18,806 nucleotides of DNA from Pedobacter sp. UBA1951 (GCA_002336465.1 DDEP01000077.1:1-18806), one strand, 5' to 3'; shown: positions 1 to 7,503, numbered from the stretch's first letter. Translations and numbers: made by a program. Notes: generated by a model not told the origin, from the letters alone.

Positions 1-5
1 TTGAG

Positions 6-3000
6 TTAAAATGAATAAGAAATGTTTAACATAAAGTGAGTTCCGGGTTTATATCGATAAGAAATATTGTCGCCATCGCGGGCTTTTGTTCCCGTTTCCG
101 TGACATAAGGTTCAGATAAAGGCTCGTATTTATTGGTGAAGTTGAAATCCTCCGCCATCCGTATCTCTTGGTTCAGCAGGTTTTGGATACTCAGCTTTAC
201 CTGTATGCCTTTCAGTAATCTTTGGGTTGCCGCTACGTCCAAGGTGTGGCGGGGCAGTTCCAAGATACTTCCACGGTAAGTTGTTCCGGAGAACTGATTT
301 TTTTCGTAACCGCGTCCAGCGGCATAAATATTCATACCGGAAGTATTGTAAATGACCGATAGTTTGGTTCCCCAACCTGCATTTTCATAATATAGGCCCG
401 CATTTAAAATGTAGGGTGCTTGCCCCTGTAAGGCTCTTTTATCGGGTGTGATGGCTAAAGAAGCGAGTACAGTAGTATCGTTATAGGTTACACTTTTAAT
501 GAGCGAAAGGTTACCTATAAAAGAAATATTCCTAAAGGGAGCTATTGGAATAAAATCCAGCTTCTTTTGTATTTCTACCTCCAAGCCCTTAATGGTTGCC
601 CTTGCCGCATTTTGAAACGAAATGGTAGGAAAATCTGAATCGGTAGTTCTAAGCGAGGTATTGATACGCTCTATTGGATTGGATAGTTCCTTGTAGAAAA
701 TACCGGCACTAATCACCTCCCCACTTTGGTTACCCTTTGGATAGTACTCTGCCCGGAAATCATAGTTGCTCACCCTCGCCGATTTTAGCTTTATATTTCC
801 AGAAATAATGGTATTATTCTCGTAATCCAGTTCTTTGTAGGGTGCAACTTCCCTAAACTCTGTACGGTTCACCGTTTTACCGTATGCCGCACGAAATACC
901 CAGCTGCTGTTTGGCCTCCAAGACGCATTAACGGAAGGCAGCCAAGTGGACATAGGGTTATCAATATATACCGGGTAATTGATACTGCCTGGGAAATTAT
1001 CTGAAGCAGGAATAGCTGCCCCTATTTTTTGGCGATTATACTCGTAGCGCAGTCCGCCGTAAACCTCTACTTTTCTATTGGCCGGACTGATCAACAACGC
1101 GGCATATCCACTGTTGTTTTGTTCGGTACCGGTATAACTGTCGCTACCTGTTGTACGGTCGGCTACCCTAAGTCCGGTGTAAGTGTCATTCAGATATTTT
1201 TCGCTCCATACATGGGGCAAGTCCTGCTCTCTAAACCGTACCAACTGTGAATTTAGCCACCAACTGTCTCCCGGCCCATGTGGTTTACCACCAGACCCAA
1301 TACGTCCTGACAGATCCTCCATATCACCTTCGTGCACCGTATAGATTCTTCGGAACAACCTTCTTTCTTTCCACTGCTGAAAAGAGCCCGCCCGCAAAGT
1401 TAACCAAGGCTTTAAACGAAAAGTATAATCTAACGATGCATTGTAATTGCCTTCACTGTTACGCATCCACAAACGTGATATGATACCTAATTTGAGCGGT
1501 ACCATATAGTTACCATCAGTAAAATCCATATTTAGGCCACGGGCACGCCATTGTATAGTGGTATCGCCTACGGTAGCAAAAGCGGGAGATTCTGTTAACC
1601 TTATCACACGCAGATCTGGGGTGCTCTGTCTGCTAAAAGTATGTCCTACATTCCATTGTAGCCGATGTTTCCCTTTATTGAGGAAATGATTGCCACCGAT
1701 GTTTCCGGCATACAGAAAACGTTGGTTGAATGAAAGTATATTATCTTTATTCAATGCGGCATCGGCCCCATCGGCAGCCGTACGCCTGCTCTGTCTTACA
1801 ATGGTATTGTTGATGCCCTGTTGCAACAGAAAGTTTTTAAAAGAGATAGTGCTGCTATCTGCCAAGTGCAAAGTAAAGTTTTGCAATAGGTTAATTTGGG
1901 CCGTCTGTGTGTTTTTGTCATCTGTACTCGTTTGGTCGGTGGTGTTATAAGAGACCGTGCTGTTACCTTGCTGACGGTGGGCCATCACCTTGAGGTATTC
2001 GTTTTTATAACTTAGCGAGGTAAGCGAGGATATATTCCTTTTCGCAACCTTGAAAGAATTGTAATAATTGGCGGTAATTTGCACATTGGGCAATGCGGTT
2101 GTTTTTTGGTAGGAAAGTACCGGACTAAATGCATTGGCGTACTGTGACGGTGTAAGTTTGGCCAACCTGAGCTGGTCATAATTTGGCACGGCCGATGGTA
2201 ATGCTCTTGTTCCGTCATCAAATCCCAAAAAATCAAACTTGCCTCCTTTATAGGTCAGGAAATTTTGGTTGAACGCTGTATTTCCACGTATGCCCGTCTG
2301 TAGTTCTATATCAAAGTGTTTTACCGTTTTGGCATCTTTGGTATAGATCTTTACCACCCCTCCCGTAGCATCGGCCAAATTTTCTGGCGACGGCGACTTG
2401 TAGACCAGTATTTTATCAATAATACGGCTTGGAATAAGGTCTAAGGCAAAACCTCTGGTATATATCTCGGTACTTGGAGCCGTATTGTCATTAAGGTAAG
2501 TAAGGTTGTACCGAGGGTTTAAGCCTCTAACAACTACAAACTTATCATCTACCGTGGTTACACCAGCTACACGTTGTACCACCTCTGCAGCATTTCTATC
2601 GGCACTCTTGCTGATTTGCTGACTGGAAATGCCGGAGGCTACAATGCTCATGCTCTTGATTTCTTCCAACACCTGACGCTCGGTGGCATGTGCTACAGGC
2701 GCTCGGGTTTTTCCTATGCCTTTTACCACCACCTCGTTCAGTGCATTGCTACCTTGTAGCTTTACATCGTAGGTCGCATCTTTACCTACATGTACGGTTA
2801 CTGCCACTTTCTCGGTAGCGAAGCTGACGTAGGATACTTGTAAATTATATTTGCCAGCAGGTATATTACTGAATTTGTAATAGCCATTTTCATCGCTCTG
2901 CACGCCCCTTTTCAATTCCACGATGTACACAGAGGCACCGGGCAGGGGCTGCGAGGTCTCGAACTCTACAATACGGCCTTTAATTGTGCCGGGGCCTTGA

Positions 3001-3371
3001 CCGGCTGGTTCGTTTGGGGACTTAGGGTTGACCTTCCCAATTACAATATTTTTGTTCAATACTTCATAAGATTGTCCCGAACCTGCCAGTAGCTTATCGA
3101 GAATCTTATTAAGTGGTTCCTGTACAAAATCTGCATCTGCTATTTTAATTTGTACTAAAGCATTCTTGTCATAAGAAAAAGGGAATTTTGAAGCAAGCTC
3201 CAGTTTTAACAATGCACCTGACAGTGTTTCGTTTTTAAAAGACATGGAGAGTTTCGTTTCATTTAGGTTTTGGGCATTTGCGGTGCCTATATGTATCAAG
3301 AAACTGCAACATATCATCATCCCTATAATGACCATTGCTGTTTTTTTGGTCATTGTAAAGGTTATTTTCAT
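6..3371 (-). CDS. TonB-dependent outer-membrane receptor with N-terminal STN signalling domain
   Basis: 1121 residues. Seen: a signal peptide (about 1-33, cleavage after ANA before Gln34); an STN (secretin/TonB short N-terminal) domain at about 42-112; a carboxypeptidase-regulatory-like beta-sandwich at about 128-206; a TonB-box-like stretch NEVVVKG near 212-218; a plug domain at about 230-347; and a beta-barrel to the C-terminus, which ends in Phe as expected for an outer-membrane barrel. In this family the barrel imports a substrate using TonB energy, and the STN domain touches the periplasmic part of a FecR anti-sigma factor. A FecR and an ECF sigma gene lie directly upstream on the same strand, so a signalling role fits. 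The substrate cannot be read from the sequence; glycan, siderophore or peptide are all possible. No SusD-like partner is visible, but the window ends five bases past the stop, so one could follow. An alternative start at Met7 is possible. Confidence 0.93.
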   Translation of the reverse strand: MKITFTMTKKTAMVIIGMMICCSFLIHIGTANAQNLNETKLSMSFKNETLSGALLKLELASKFPFSYDKNALVQIKIADADFVQEPLNKILDKLLAGSGQSYEVLNKNIVIGKVNPKSPNEPAGQGPGTIKGRIVEFETSQPLPGASVYIVELKRGVQSDENGYYKFSNIPAGKYNLQVSYVSFATEKVAVTVHVGKDATYDVKLQGSNALNEVVVKGIGKTRAPVAHATERQVLEEIKSMSIVASGISSQQISKSADRNAAEVVQRVAGVTTVDDKFVVVRGLNPRYNLTYLNDNTAPSTEIYTRGFALDLIPSRIIDKILVYKSPSPENLADATGGVVKIYTKDAKTVKHFDIELQTGIRGNTAFNQNFLTYKGGKFDFLGFDDGTRALPSAVPNYDQLRLAKLTPSQYANAFSPVLSYQKTTALPNVQITANYYNSFKVAKRNISSLTSLSYKNEYLKVMAHRQQGNSTVSYNTTDQTSTDDKNTQTAQINLLQNFTLHLADSSTISFKNFLLQQGINNTIVRQSRRTAADGADAALNKDNILSFNQRFLYAGNIGGNHFLNKGKHRLQWNVGHTFSRQSTPDLRVIRLTESPAFATVGDTTIQWRARGLNMDFTDGNYMVPLKLGIISRLWMRNSEGNYNASLDYTFRLKPWLTLRAGSFQQWKERRLFRRIYTVHEGDMEDLSGRIGSGGKPHGPGDSWWLNSQLVRFREQDLPHVWSEKYLNDTYTGLRVADRTTGSDSYTGTEQNNSGYAALLISPANRKVEVYGGLRYEYNRQKIGAAIPASDNFPGSINYPVYIDNPMSTWLPSVNASWRPNSSWVFRAAYGKTVNRTEFREVAPYKELDYENNTIISGNIKLKSARVSNYDFRAEYYPKGNQSGEVISAGIFYKELSNPIERINTSLRTTDSDFPTISFQNAARATIKGLEVEIQKKLDFIPIAPFRNISFIGNLSLIKSVTYNDTTVLASLAITPDKRALQGQAPYILNAGLYYENAGWGTKLSVIYNTSGMNIYAAGRGYEKNQFSGTTYRGSILELPRHTLDVAATQRLLKGIQVKLSIQNLLNQEIRMAEDFNFTNKYEPLSEPYVTETGTKARDGDNISYRYKPGTHFMLNISYSF

Positions 3372-3401
3372 AAATTTGATTTGTTTTAAATGGTATAAAT
3401 A

Positions 3402-3434
3402 ATCCCTTTAATTCATAGCAATCCCTTATCCCTT
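3402..3434 (-). repeat. Three copies of heptamer AAGGGAT upstream of the receptor gene
   Basis: On the minus strand AAGGGAT occurs at 3428-3434 and 3421-3427 (abutting) and again at 3402-3408. The copies sit 30-63 bases upstream of the receptor start codon. They could be binding sites or part of a promoter; the function is unknown. Confidence 0.45.
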
Positions 3435-3465
3435 GATCAGAGGAGTAGGAAAGCTGTTTTTTTTA

Positions 3466-3492
3466 CCGGGTATTGCTGTGAACAATGCCCGG
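3466..3492 (-). promoter_or_regulatory. Intercistronic hairpin between fecR-like gene and receptor
   Basis: A 10-bp stem pairs 3466-3475 with 3483-3492 across a 7-base loop, with one G-T wobble. On the coding (minus) strand it is followed by A residues rather than T, so it does not look like a normal terminator in that direction. On the plus strand it is followed by a short T run. It may limit or protect the receptor mRNA. Confidence 0.5.
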
Positions 3493-3511
3493 CATTTTTA
3501 AGCGTCTGCTG

Positions 3512-3528
3512 AAAGCGCCTTGCGCTTT
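3512..3528 (-). promoter_or_regulatory. Short perfect hairpin just after the fecR-like stop codon
   Basis: AAAGCGC (3512-3518) pairs perfectly with GCGCTTT (3522-3528) around a 3-base loop, 5 bases past the anti-sigma gene's stop codon. On the minus strand it ends in only three T residues, so it would be at best a weak terminator. Together with the hairpin at 3466-3492 it makes a tandem structure in the 162-base gap before the receptor. Confidence 0.5.
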
Positions 3529-3533
3529 ATCAA

Positions 3534-4529
3534 TCAATTCATTATAATGATATTGTCCCTGATGTGGTACTCGGCATCGGGAATTCTGCTGATTACATTC
3601 ATTACGTCTTCTATTTTATCGTTCTTATGGAAAGTGGTATTGAAACTTACCCGGCGCAGGGACTGGTTATCTGTTTTTAGCTCATAACCGTAGTTGTTCT
3701 TAATGATAACTGCCAGTTCGCTGAATGAAGCTCCATCCAGACGTATATTTCCTTCACGCCAAGCATTTACAAAACTTGCAGGATAGTCATCTATGGCATA
3801 ATTACCTGTGGATTTATCAAAAACAATACGCTTGTCCCGGGTTAATATATCAAGTGCTTTTTGTCCGTCGCTAACGCCTACCTTTCCTGTAGCTACGCTA
3901 ATGCGGACTTTATCCGTAGCGGGATAGGCGTTGATGTTGAAGGAGGTACCCAATACCCTTGCGGATATTTTTCCCATATGTACGGTAAACGGGCGGGAAG
4001 GATCGTGTGCCACTTCAAAAAAAGCTTCACCCTCAATAAAAACCTCTCTTAACTGTTTTCCGAAATGTTGGGGATAGCTTACCTTGGTGTTGGCATTTAG
4101 CCATATTTCTGTACCATCTTCCAGTTTAAGCTTTTCGGTTGTACCCTGCGCCGATTGGAAGGAAATCAAAGCTGAAGAATCTGACAGAAAAATAGCGTTA
4201 CCCTTGATGGCATACTGCCAAAGCAAAGTCGTACCGATTATGCCCAAAAATACAGCGGCAACGGCAGACCAGCGACGTAACTTTTTCAAACCGATATAAT
4301 TATTATGTAGAATAACTTTCTGGGGAAAGCCTGCCTCCATAATCCGCTTGAACAACCGTCTTTTAACCAAGTTCTCATGCCGTCCGCTCCTGAATACCTG
4401 AAGGTCTTTCAGGTCAGTATCATAGGAACTATACCAGACGTCTAGTTTCTGTTGTTCCTCTGGAGACAGGTTGCCCTGTGCTTCTTTGTACAGCAATTGC
4501 CGTAATTCTGCATTATCTAATTTTGCCAT
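3534..4529 (-). CDS. FecR-family anti-sigma factor (membrane-spanning)
   Basis: 331 residues. Seen: a cytoplasmic N-terminal region (1-85) beginning with a helix rich in Leu/Glu as in sigma-binding domains of this family; one membrane segment at about 87-106; a periplasmic FecR domain at about 127-222, with the typical GTEIWLNANTKVSYP and REVFIEGEAFFEVAHD stretches; and a C-terminal DUF4974-type domain at about 263-330. Known for the family: it holds the ECF sigma factor at the membrane and is signalled by the STN domain of the partner receptor. It lies between the sigma gene (72-base gap) and the receptor gene (162-base gap), all on one strand, which is the usual order. DUF4974 is a feature of Bacteroidetes FecR proteins. 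No key part is missing. Confidence 0.94.
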   Translation of the reverse strand: MAKLDNAELRQLLYKEAQGNLSPEEQQKLDVWYSSYDTDLKDLQVFRSGRHENLVKRRLFKRIMEAGFPQKVILHNNYIGLKKLRRWSAVAAVFLGIIGTTLLWQYAIKGNAIFLSDSSALISFQSAQGTTEKLKLEDGTEIWLNANTKVSYPQHFGKQLREVFIEGEAFFEVAHDPSRPFTVHMGKISARVLGTSFNINAYPATDKVRISVATGKVGVSDGQKALDILTRDKRIVFDKSTGNYAIDDYPASFVNAWREGNIRLDGASFSELAVIIKNNYGYELKTDNQSLRRVSFNTTFHKNDKIEDVMNVISRIPDAEYHIRDNIIIMN

Positions 4530-4601
4530 CTACTACATAACCAATCGAAACAGGGCCATGTACTATATGCTTTTGAAATTTAATATATACAGAATGATTT
4601 G

Positions 4602-5180
4602 TTAATAATTACTTAACAATAGCGTTCCAATTGTAACGAGTGTGTTAAGCGCAGAGGTAGAGAGGTCTTCTTTTCCATACAGATCAACTGCGGTACGGAT
4701 GCGTTTGATAGCATTGCTAATCTGGTTCCTTACCGTTTGACTGGAAAGGTTCAATTGGAGGGCTATTTCTTCACTGGTGAGCAGTTCATTTCTGCTAAGC
4801 AGGAATATCTCTTTCATTTTTTCGGGCATCCGGTCTATTTCCTGTGATACAACTTCTTCCAGTTCGCGGGCCATTAAACGGGTCTCACTACCAATATCCG
4901 ATAGTTCGGACTTGGTACCTTCCTGTTCCTCCCAAGCTATAACCATAAATTGCTTCCTATAAAAATTTATGATCCTGCTTTTTAATCTTTGGTGCAGGAA
5001 TGCCCGCACAGAGGCACCGTTATCGAGTACGACCTCCCCAGTAAGCAACGACAGAAAGATATCCTGTAGGATGTCTTCAACATCCTGCTCGGACCGCAGA
5101 CGGCGGAAAGCAACAATATACAGCTCTTTCCAGAACTCTTCGTATATCTCGCCTATAACTTTTCTTTTGTTACCCTGCAT
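4602..5180 (-). CDS. ECF-type RNA polymerase sigma-70 factor
   Basis: 192 residues. Sigma region 2 spans about 11-77, with the core-binding and -10 recognition helices (YIVAFRRLRSEQDVEDILQD and following). Region 4 spans about 105-165 with a helix-turn-helix (TSEEIALQLNLSSQTVRNQI, near 135-154). No region 3 or 1.1 is present, which defines the ECF group. A hydrophobic tail (about 178-190) follows region 4; similar tails are common in Bacteroidetes ECF factors. It should direct RNA polymerase to the receptor operon when released by the FecR-type protein encoded next to it. A CATCTTTG box at 5207-5214 (one mismatch to TAnnTTTG) gives a leader of about 20-25 bases. Confidence 0.94.
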   Translation of the reverse strand: MQGNKRKVIGEIYEEFWKELYIVAFRRLRSEQDVEDILQDIFLSLLTGEVVLDNGASVRAFLHQRLKSRIINFYRKQFMVIAWEEQEGTKSELSDIGSETRLMARELEEVVSQEIDRMPEKMKEIFLLSRNELLTSEEIALQLNLSSQTVRNQISNAIKRIRTAVDLYGKEDLSTSALNTLVTIGTLLLSNY

Positions 5181-5206
5181 CTGAGAAACCTTACCATTGA
5201 TGGGTA

Positions 5207-5241
5207 CAAAGATGGCTTTTGTATATTATCTTAATATTAAG
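5207..5241 (-). promoter_or_regulatory. Candidate promoter of the sigma gene with upstream palindrome
   Basis: CATCTTTG at 5207-5214 matches the Bacteroidetes -7 consensus TAnnTTTG except at its first base. A perfect 12-base palindrome CTTAATATTAAG (5230-5241) lies 15 bases further upstream, where a -33 element or regulator site would be expected. The palindrome is AT-rich and could be chance. Confidence 0.4.
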
Positions 5242-5293
5242 TTATTATTTGTTCGATGTTTAACGGAGGATGCTATTTGTCTGTCAGTTCTAT

Positions 5294-6538
5294 TTAGCCC
5301 ACCTTGATGATATCTTTCCAGTTGGTTGTATAATTGGGACTTAAAAAATCCCTACGCAGGTTCCATTTTGGATGATGCCCCTCCGAACATAGACGCAATG
5401 CCCCGGCTCCATAATGGTTGTTCAGTTTGTCCATCAGCGAGCTGATACGGTTGAGTCGGTCGCCATCGTATCCGTTAAAAAGACTGAACTGCACCTCATC
5501 TTCGGGAATCAGCCCAAATGCCGACACCTCCACCTTTTGATAACGGTAACCCTTTAGGAACACCTGTTCCAGCCCCCAAAGGGTATGTTTTGCCAATTCG
5601 GGCGTATTGTTGGCGGCAGTCTTCAACGGAATGGTAATCTGTGGATAGATCTGTTTTTCCTTTTCGACAAAACGGTTAGTGAGCAAGCGTACCGACAGTA
5701 GCGTACAACATAGCTTTTCGCGACGGAGCTTCTGCGCCAATCTTGCCGTATAGGATGAGGTAGCCTCCTTTAGCTCCTCATAGTCATCTGTTGTCCGTCC
5801 AAAGCCACGACTGGTGCTCAATCCTTTCTTAGGGTCGCTGATCATTTTTATGGGCAAACAGGGCTGTCCCCACAGTTCACGCCATAGGCGAACACCTACT
5901 ACCGACATATTTTTCTGTACCCAGTTGATAGGCAGTTGCCTGAACTCCTTTGCGGTATTTACACCAATCTTTTTTAGCCTAACCGCATGTTTGTGGCCAA
6001 TACCCCAAACGGCATCAATAGGAAATTTTGATAACGCTGCTTCAATCTGTTCTGGGGTTTGGAGTACCAAATGGCCCTCGGCCTTTTTCGCCAGTTTGTT
6101 GGCTACCTTGGCCAATACTTTTGTTGGCCCTACACCAATGGAGATAGGTATGCCAGTATTATGGATGACGTTATCTCGCAGATTTTCGGCATAGCTGCAC
6201 AACCTGTCAATTCCTGAAAGGCCGATAAAGCATTCGTCTATGCTGTACACTTCCATATCGGGCGAAAACCGAGCGATATTGGTCATTACCCTTGCGCTAA
6301 TATCGCCATAGAGTTCATAATGAGAGCTGAAAACGGCAACCTTGTTCGCTTCTAAAAAAGGCTTCCATTTGAAATAGGGAGCGGTCATTGGGATGCCCAA
6401 AGCTTTGGCCTCCTCGCTACGGGCAATCACACAGCCATCGTTGTTGCTAAGCACCACTAAGGCAACACCCTTGTACTGTGGCTGGAAAAGACGCTCACAG
6501 CTTGCATAGAAATTGTTGCAGTCTATTAATCCAAACAT
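5294..6538 (-). CDS. umuC: Y-family translesion DNA polymerase V catalytic subunit UmuC
   Basis: 414 residues, near the E. coli UmuC length (422). The polymerase active site is intact: Asp6 in FGLIDCNNFYAS, and Asp101-Glu102 in YSIDECF. The steric-gate aromatic pair Phe10-Tyr11 is present, as is the finger motif VVLSNNDGCVIAR. The helix-hairpin-helix segment VWGIG is at 177-181, the little-finger domain at about 240-345, and a clamp-binding motif QFSLF at 350-354 matches QLNLF of E. coli UmuC. Known function: error-prone synthesis past DNA lesions together with UmuD'2 and RecA. The gene starts 4 bases after the umuD stop, so the two are cotranscribed and probably translationally coupled. Its GC content is higher than in the right half of the window. 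It follows umuD; the cassette is isolated from other repair genes here. Confidence 0.97.
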   Translation of the reverse strand: MFGLIDCNNFYASCERLFQPQYKGVALVVLSNNDGCVIARSEEAKALGIPMTAPYFKWKPFLEANKVAVFSSHYELYGDISARVMTNIARFSPDMEVYSIDECFIGLSGIDRLCSYAENLRDNVIHNTGIPISIGVGPTKVLAKVANKLAKKAEGHLVLQTPEQIEAALSKFPIDAVWGIGHKHAVRLKKIGVNTAKEFRQLPINWVQKNMSVVGVRLWRELWGQPCLPIKMISDPKKGLSTSRGFGRTTDDYEELKEATSSYTARLAQKLRREKLCCTLLSVRLLTNRFVEKEKQIYPQITIPLKTAANNTPELAKHTLWGLEQVFLKGYRYQKVEVSAFGLIPEDEVQFSLFNGYDGDRLNRISSLMDKLNNHYGAGALRLCSEGHHPKWNLRRDFLSPNYTTNWKDIIKVG

Positions 6539-6542
6539 ACCG

Positions 6543-6959
6543 TTACTTCGTTGGCATACATACCCAGGATACCACGCCGAAAATATCTGGCTTTTTATCG
6601 GTTACCTCGATGCAGGTCTTGAAACTATTGTCGATACAAAAGTAGCTACGCCCGTTGCGCTTGCACAACTTTCGGATCAGCCACTCATTGTCCAGATAAC
6701 AAATAATAATGGAACCATGAATGATGGGAAGTGATTTGTCCACTACGGCAATAGCACCTTTTATGATATTGAAGAAGCGCATCTGGTCGTTGTCTATCTT
6801 GAAATAAAACGTATTGGTCGCATCGCCTACAATCAGGTTGGCAATGTGCAGCCTGCGCTGGATATAGTCTTCTGCCGGACTGACAAAGCCAGATGTTCTG
6901 CTAGGATCTTCAATGGTGTCGAGCGTTTCAGTACGTGGGATTTCTATCAACCTAATCAT
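6543..6959 (-). CDS. umuD: UmuD-like S24-family subunit lacking the catalytic Ser/Lys dyad
   Basis: 138 residues against 139 in E. coli UmuD, alignable by eye without gaps through the first 60 residues. The self-cleavage neighbourhood is kept: Ser23-Gly24 stands where E. coli has Cys24-Gly25, followed by FVSPAEDYIQRRL. The beta-sheet core and the C-terminal DIFGVV motif are also kept. However, the nucleophile Ser60 (SGDSM in E. coli) is replaced by Gln59 (DNDQM; codon CAG at 6783-6785), and the general base Lys97 by Arg96 (codon CGA at 6672-6674). Both replacements are clear in the codons. By family knowledge such a protein should not cleave itself or a partner. It sits 4 bases upstream of umuC and is preceded by a strong dyad. 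It probably still binds UmuC as a structural or regulatory subunit; that part is inference. Confidence 0.9.
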   Translation of the reverse strand: MIRLIEIPRTETLDTIEDPSRTSGFVSPAEDYIQRRLHIANLIVGDATNTFYFKIDNDQMRFFNIIKGAIAVVDKSLPIIHGSIIICYLDNEWLIRKLCKRNGRSYFCIDNSFKTCIEVTDKKPDIFGVVSWVCMPTK

Positions 6960-6977
6960 ATCTTAAAAATCAGATTT

Positions 6978-6985
6978 CAAATTTG
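6978..6985 (-). promoter_or_regulatory. Candidate -7 element of the umuDC promoter
   Basis: CAAATTTG matches TAnnTTTG at seven of eight positions counting the two free ones, and lies 18 bases upstream of the umuD start codon. It overlaps the left edge of the dyad at 6981-7003. No good -33 element is seen at the usual spacing. Confidence 0.4.
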
Positions 6986-7003
6986 CTAATATTTTTAGCA
7001 AAT
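6981..7003. promoter_or_regulatory. 9-bp-arm dyad, probable operator of umuDC
   Basis: ATTTGCTAA (6981-6989) and TTAGCAAAT (6995-7003) are exact inverted repeats around a 5-base spacer TATTT, starting 21 bases upstream of the umuD start codon and overlapping the likely -7 box. Its size and position fit a dimeric repressor site. The repressor is not in the window: the UmuD here has no DNA-binding domain. A LexA- or XRE/S24-type regulator elsewhere is the natural guess. Confidence 0.65.
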
Positions 7004-7284
7004 AAAAATATTTTTACAACAAAGAACTGATTTATGGATTTTGGGTGTATTAACAGAATCATATTTTACTAATGCTCTTGATAAGGTTTGCCGTGAGCGG
7101 TTTCTTTTGCAGGAGTTGCTGCTAAGGACTTCCTAAAACCATCAAAATAAACCAATAAAAGAACACTGATTATCAATTAGTTGAATACCACTTTATACCC
7201 CAAACATAAAACATGGAATTGGGGCATCGAATAGGGTACATTTTCTTTGATATAACCTGAATGGATTGGGGTCGAATAAATAAA
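7004..7284. other. Non-coding stretch between umuD and the tRNA terminator
   Basis: No convincing gene is seen. A 35-codon open frame on the minus strand (7069-7176, TTG start, ending GKPYQEH) has a gene-like C-terminal composition but no start signal I trust; it could be the decayed tail of a lost gene. An imperfect direct repeat is present: ATTGGGGCATCGAATA at 7218-7233 and ATTGGGGTCGAATA at 7265-7278. Confidence 0.5.
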
Positions 7285-7317
7285 AAAAGCCCTTAAATCA
7301 TAGATTTAAGGGCTTTT
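7285..7317 (-). terminator. Strong intrinsic terminator downstream of the tRNA genes
   Basis: Arms 7285-7299 and 7303-7317 are perfectly complementary (15 bp, core AGCCCTTAAAT) with a 3-base loop. On the minus strand the stem runs into a T tract (7282-7288 are A on the plus strand), so it ends the tRNA-Arg/tRNA-Pro transcript. A shorter T run on the plus side makes it possibly bidirectional. Confidence 0.9.
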
Positions 7318-7338
7318 GGTTTGTTGACCGACTTGTTG

Positions 7339-7412
7339 TCGGGATGGCAGGATTCGAACCTGCGGCCTCCACATCCCAAATGTGGCGCGATACCGGGCTA
7401 CGCTACATCCCG
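7339..7412 (-). tRNA. tRNA-Pro (anticodon TGG)
   Basis: 74 bases. The acceptor stem CGGGATG/CATCCCG pairs perfectly (7406-7412 with 7340-7346) and the discriminator is A at 7339. The anticodon stem CCACA/TGTGG encloses the loop TTTGGGA, giving anticodon TGG. The T-arm has GGTTCGAATCC. CCA is not encoded; it must be added enzymatically. Confidence 0.97.
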
Positions 7413-7429
7413 AAAAGGTTTTACCCTTG

Positions 7430-7503
7430 TACCCCCAATAGGATTCGAACCTATGACCTACGGTTTAGAAAACCGGTGCTCTATCCAGCTGAGCTATGGA
7501 GGC
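7430..7503 (-). tRNA. tRNA-Arg (anticodon TCT)
   Basis: 74 bases. Acceptor GCCTCCA (7497-7503) pairs with TGGGGGT (7431-7437), with G-U pairs at 1-72 and 4-69. The D-stem is GCTC/GAGC. The anticodon loop TTTCTAA gives TCT. The T-arm ATAGG-TTCGAAT-CCTAT is perfect. The anticodon stem CCGGT/ACCGT has a C-U mismatch at its base (27-43). CCA is not encoded. It is 17 bases upstream of tRNA-Pro on the same strand and probably shares its transcript. Confidence 0.95.

Noticed and set aside
130..375. Minus-strand open frame inside the first receptor gene, and many others like it on both strands
   Set aside because: They lie wholly within long, well-supported genes in another frame and show no domain or start signal.
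3466..3492. Reading the hairpin as a plain terminator of the anti-sigma gene
   Set aside because: On the minus strand the stem is followed by A residues, not T, so it does not fit an intrinsic terminator in that direction.
5814..6194. 126-codon plus-strand open frame opposite umuC
   Set aside because: It is fully antisense to conserved UmuC sequence, and its translation has no recognisable features; a frame shadow.
5294..6959. umuDC as a toxin-antitoxin or phage-defence pair
   Set aside because: UmuC has a complete Y-family polymerase active site and clamp motif; translesion synthesis explains the pair without a defence role.
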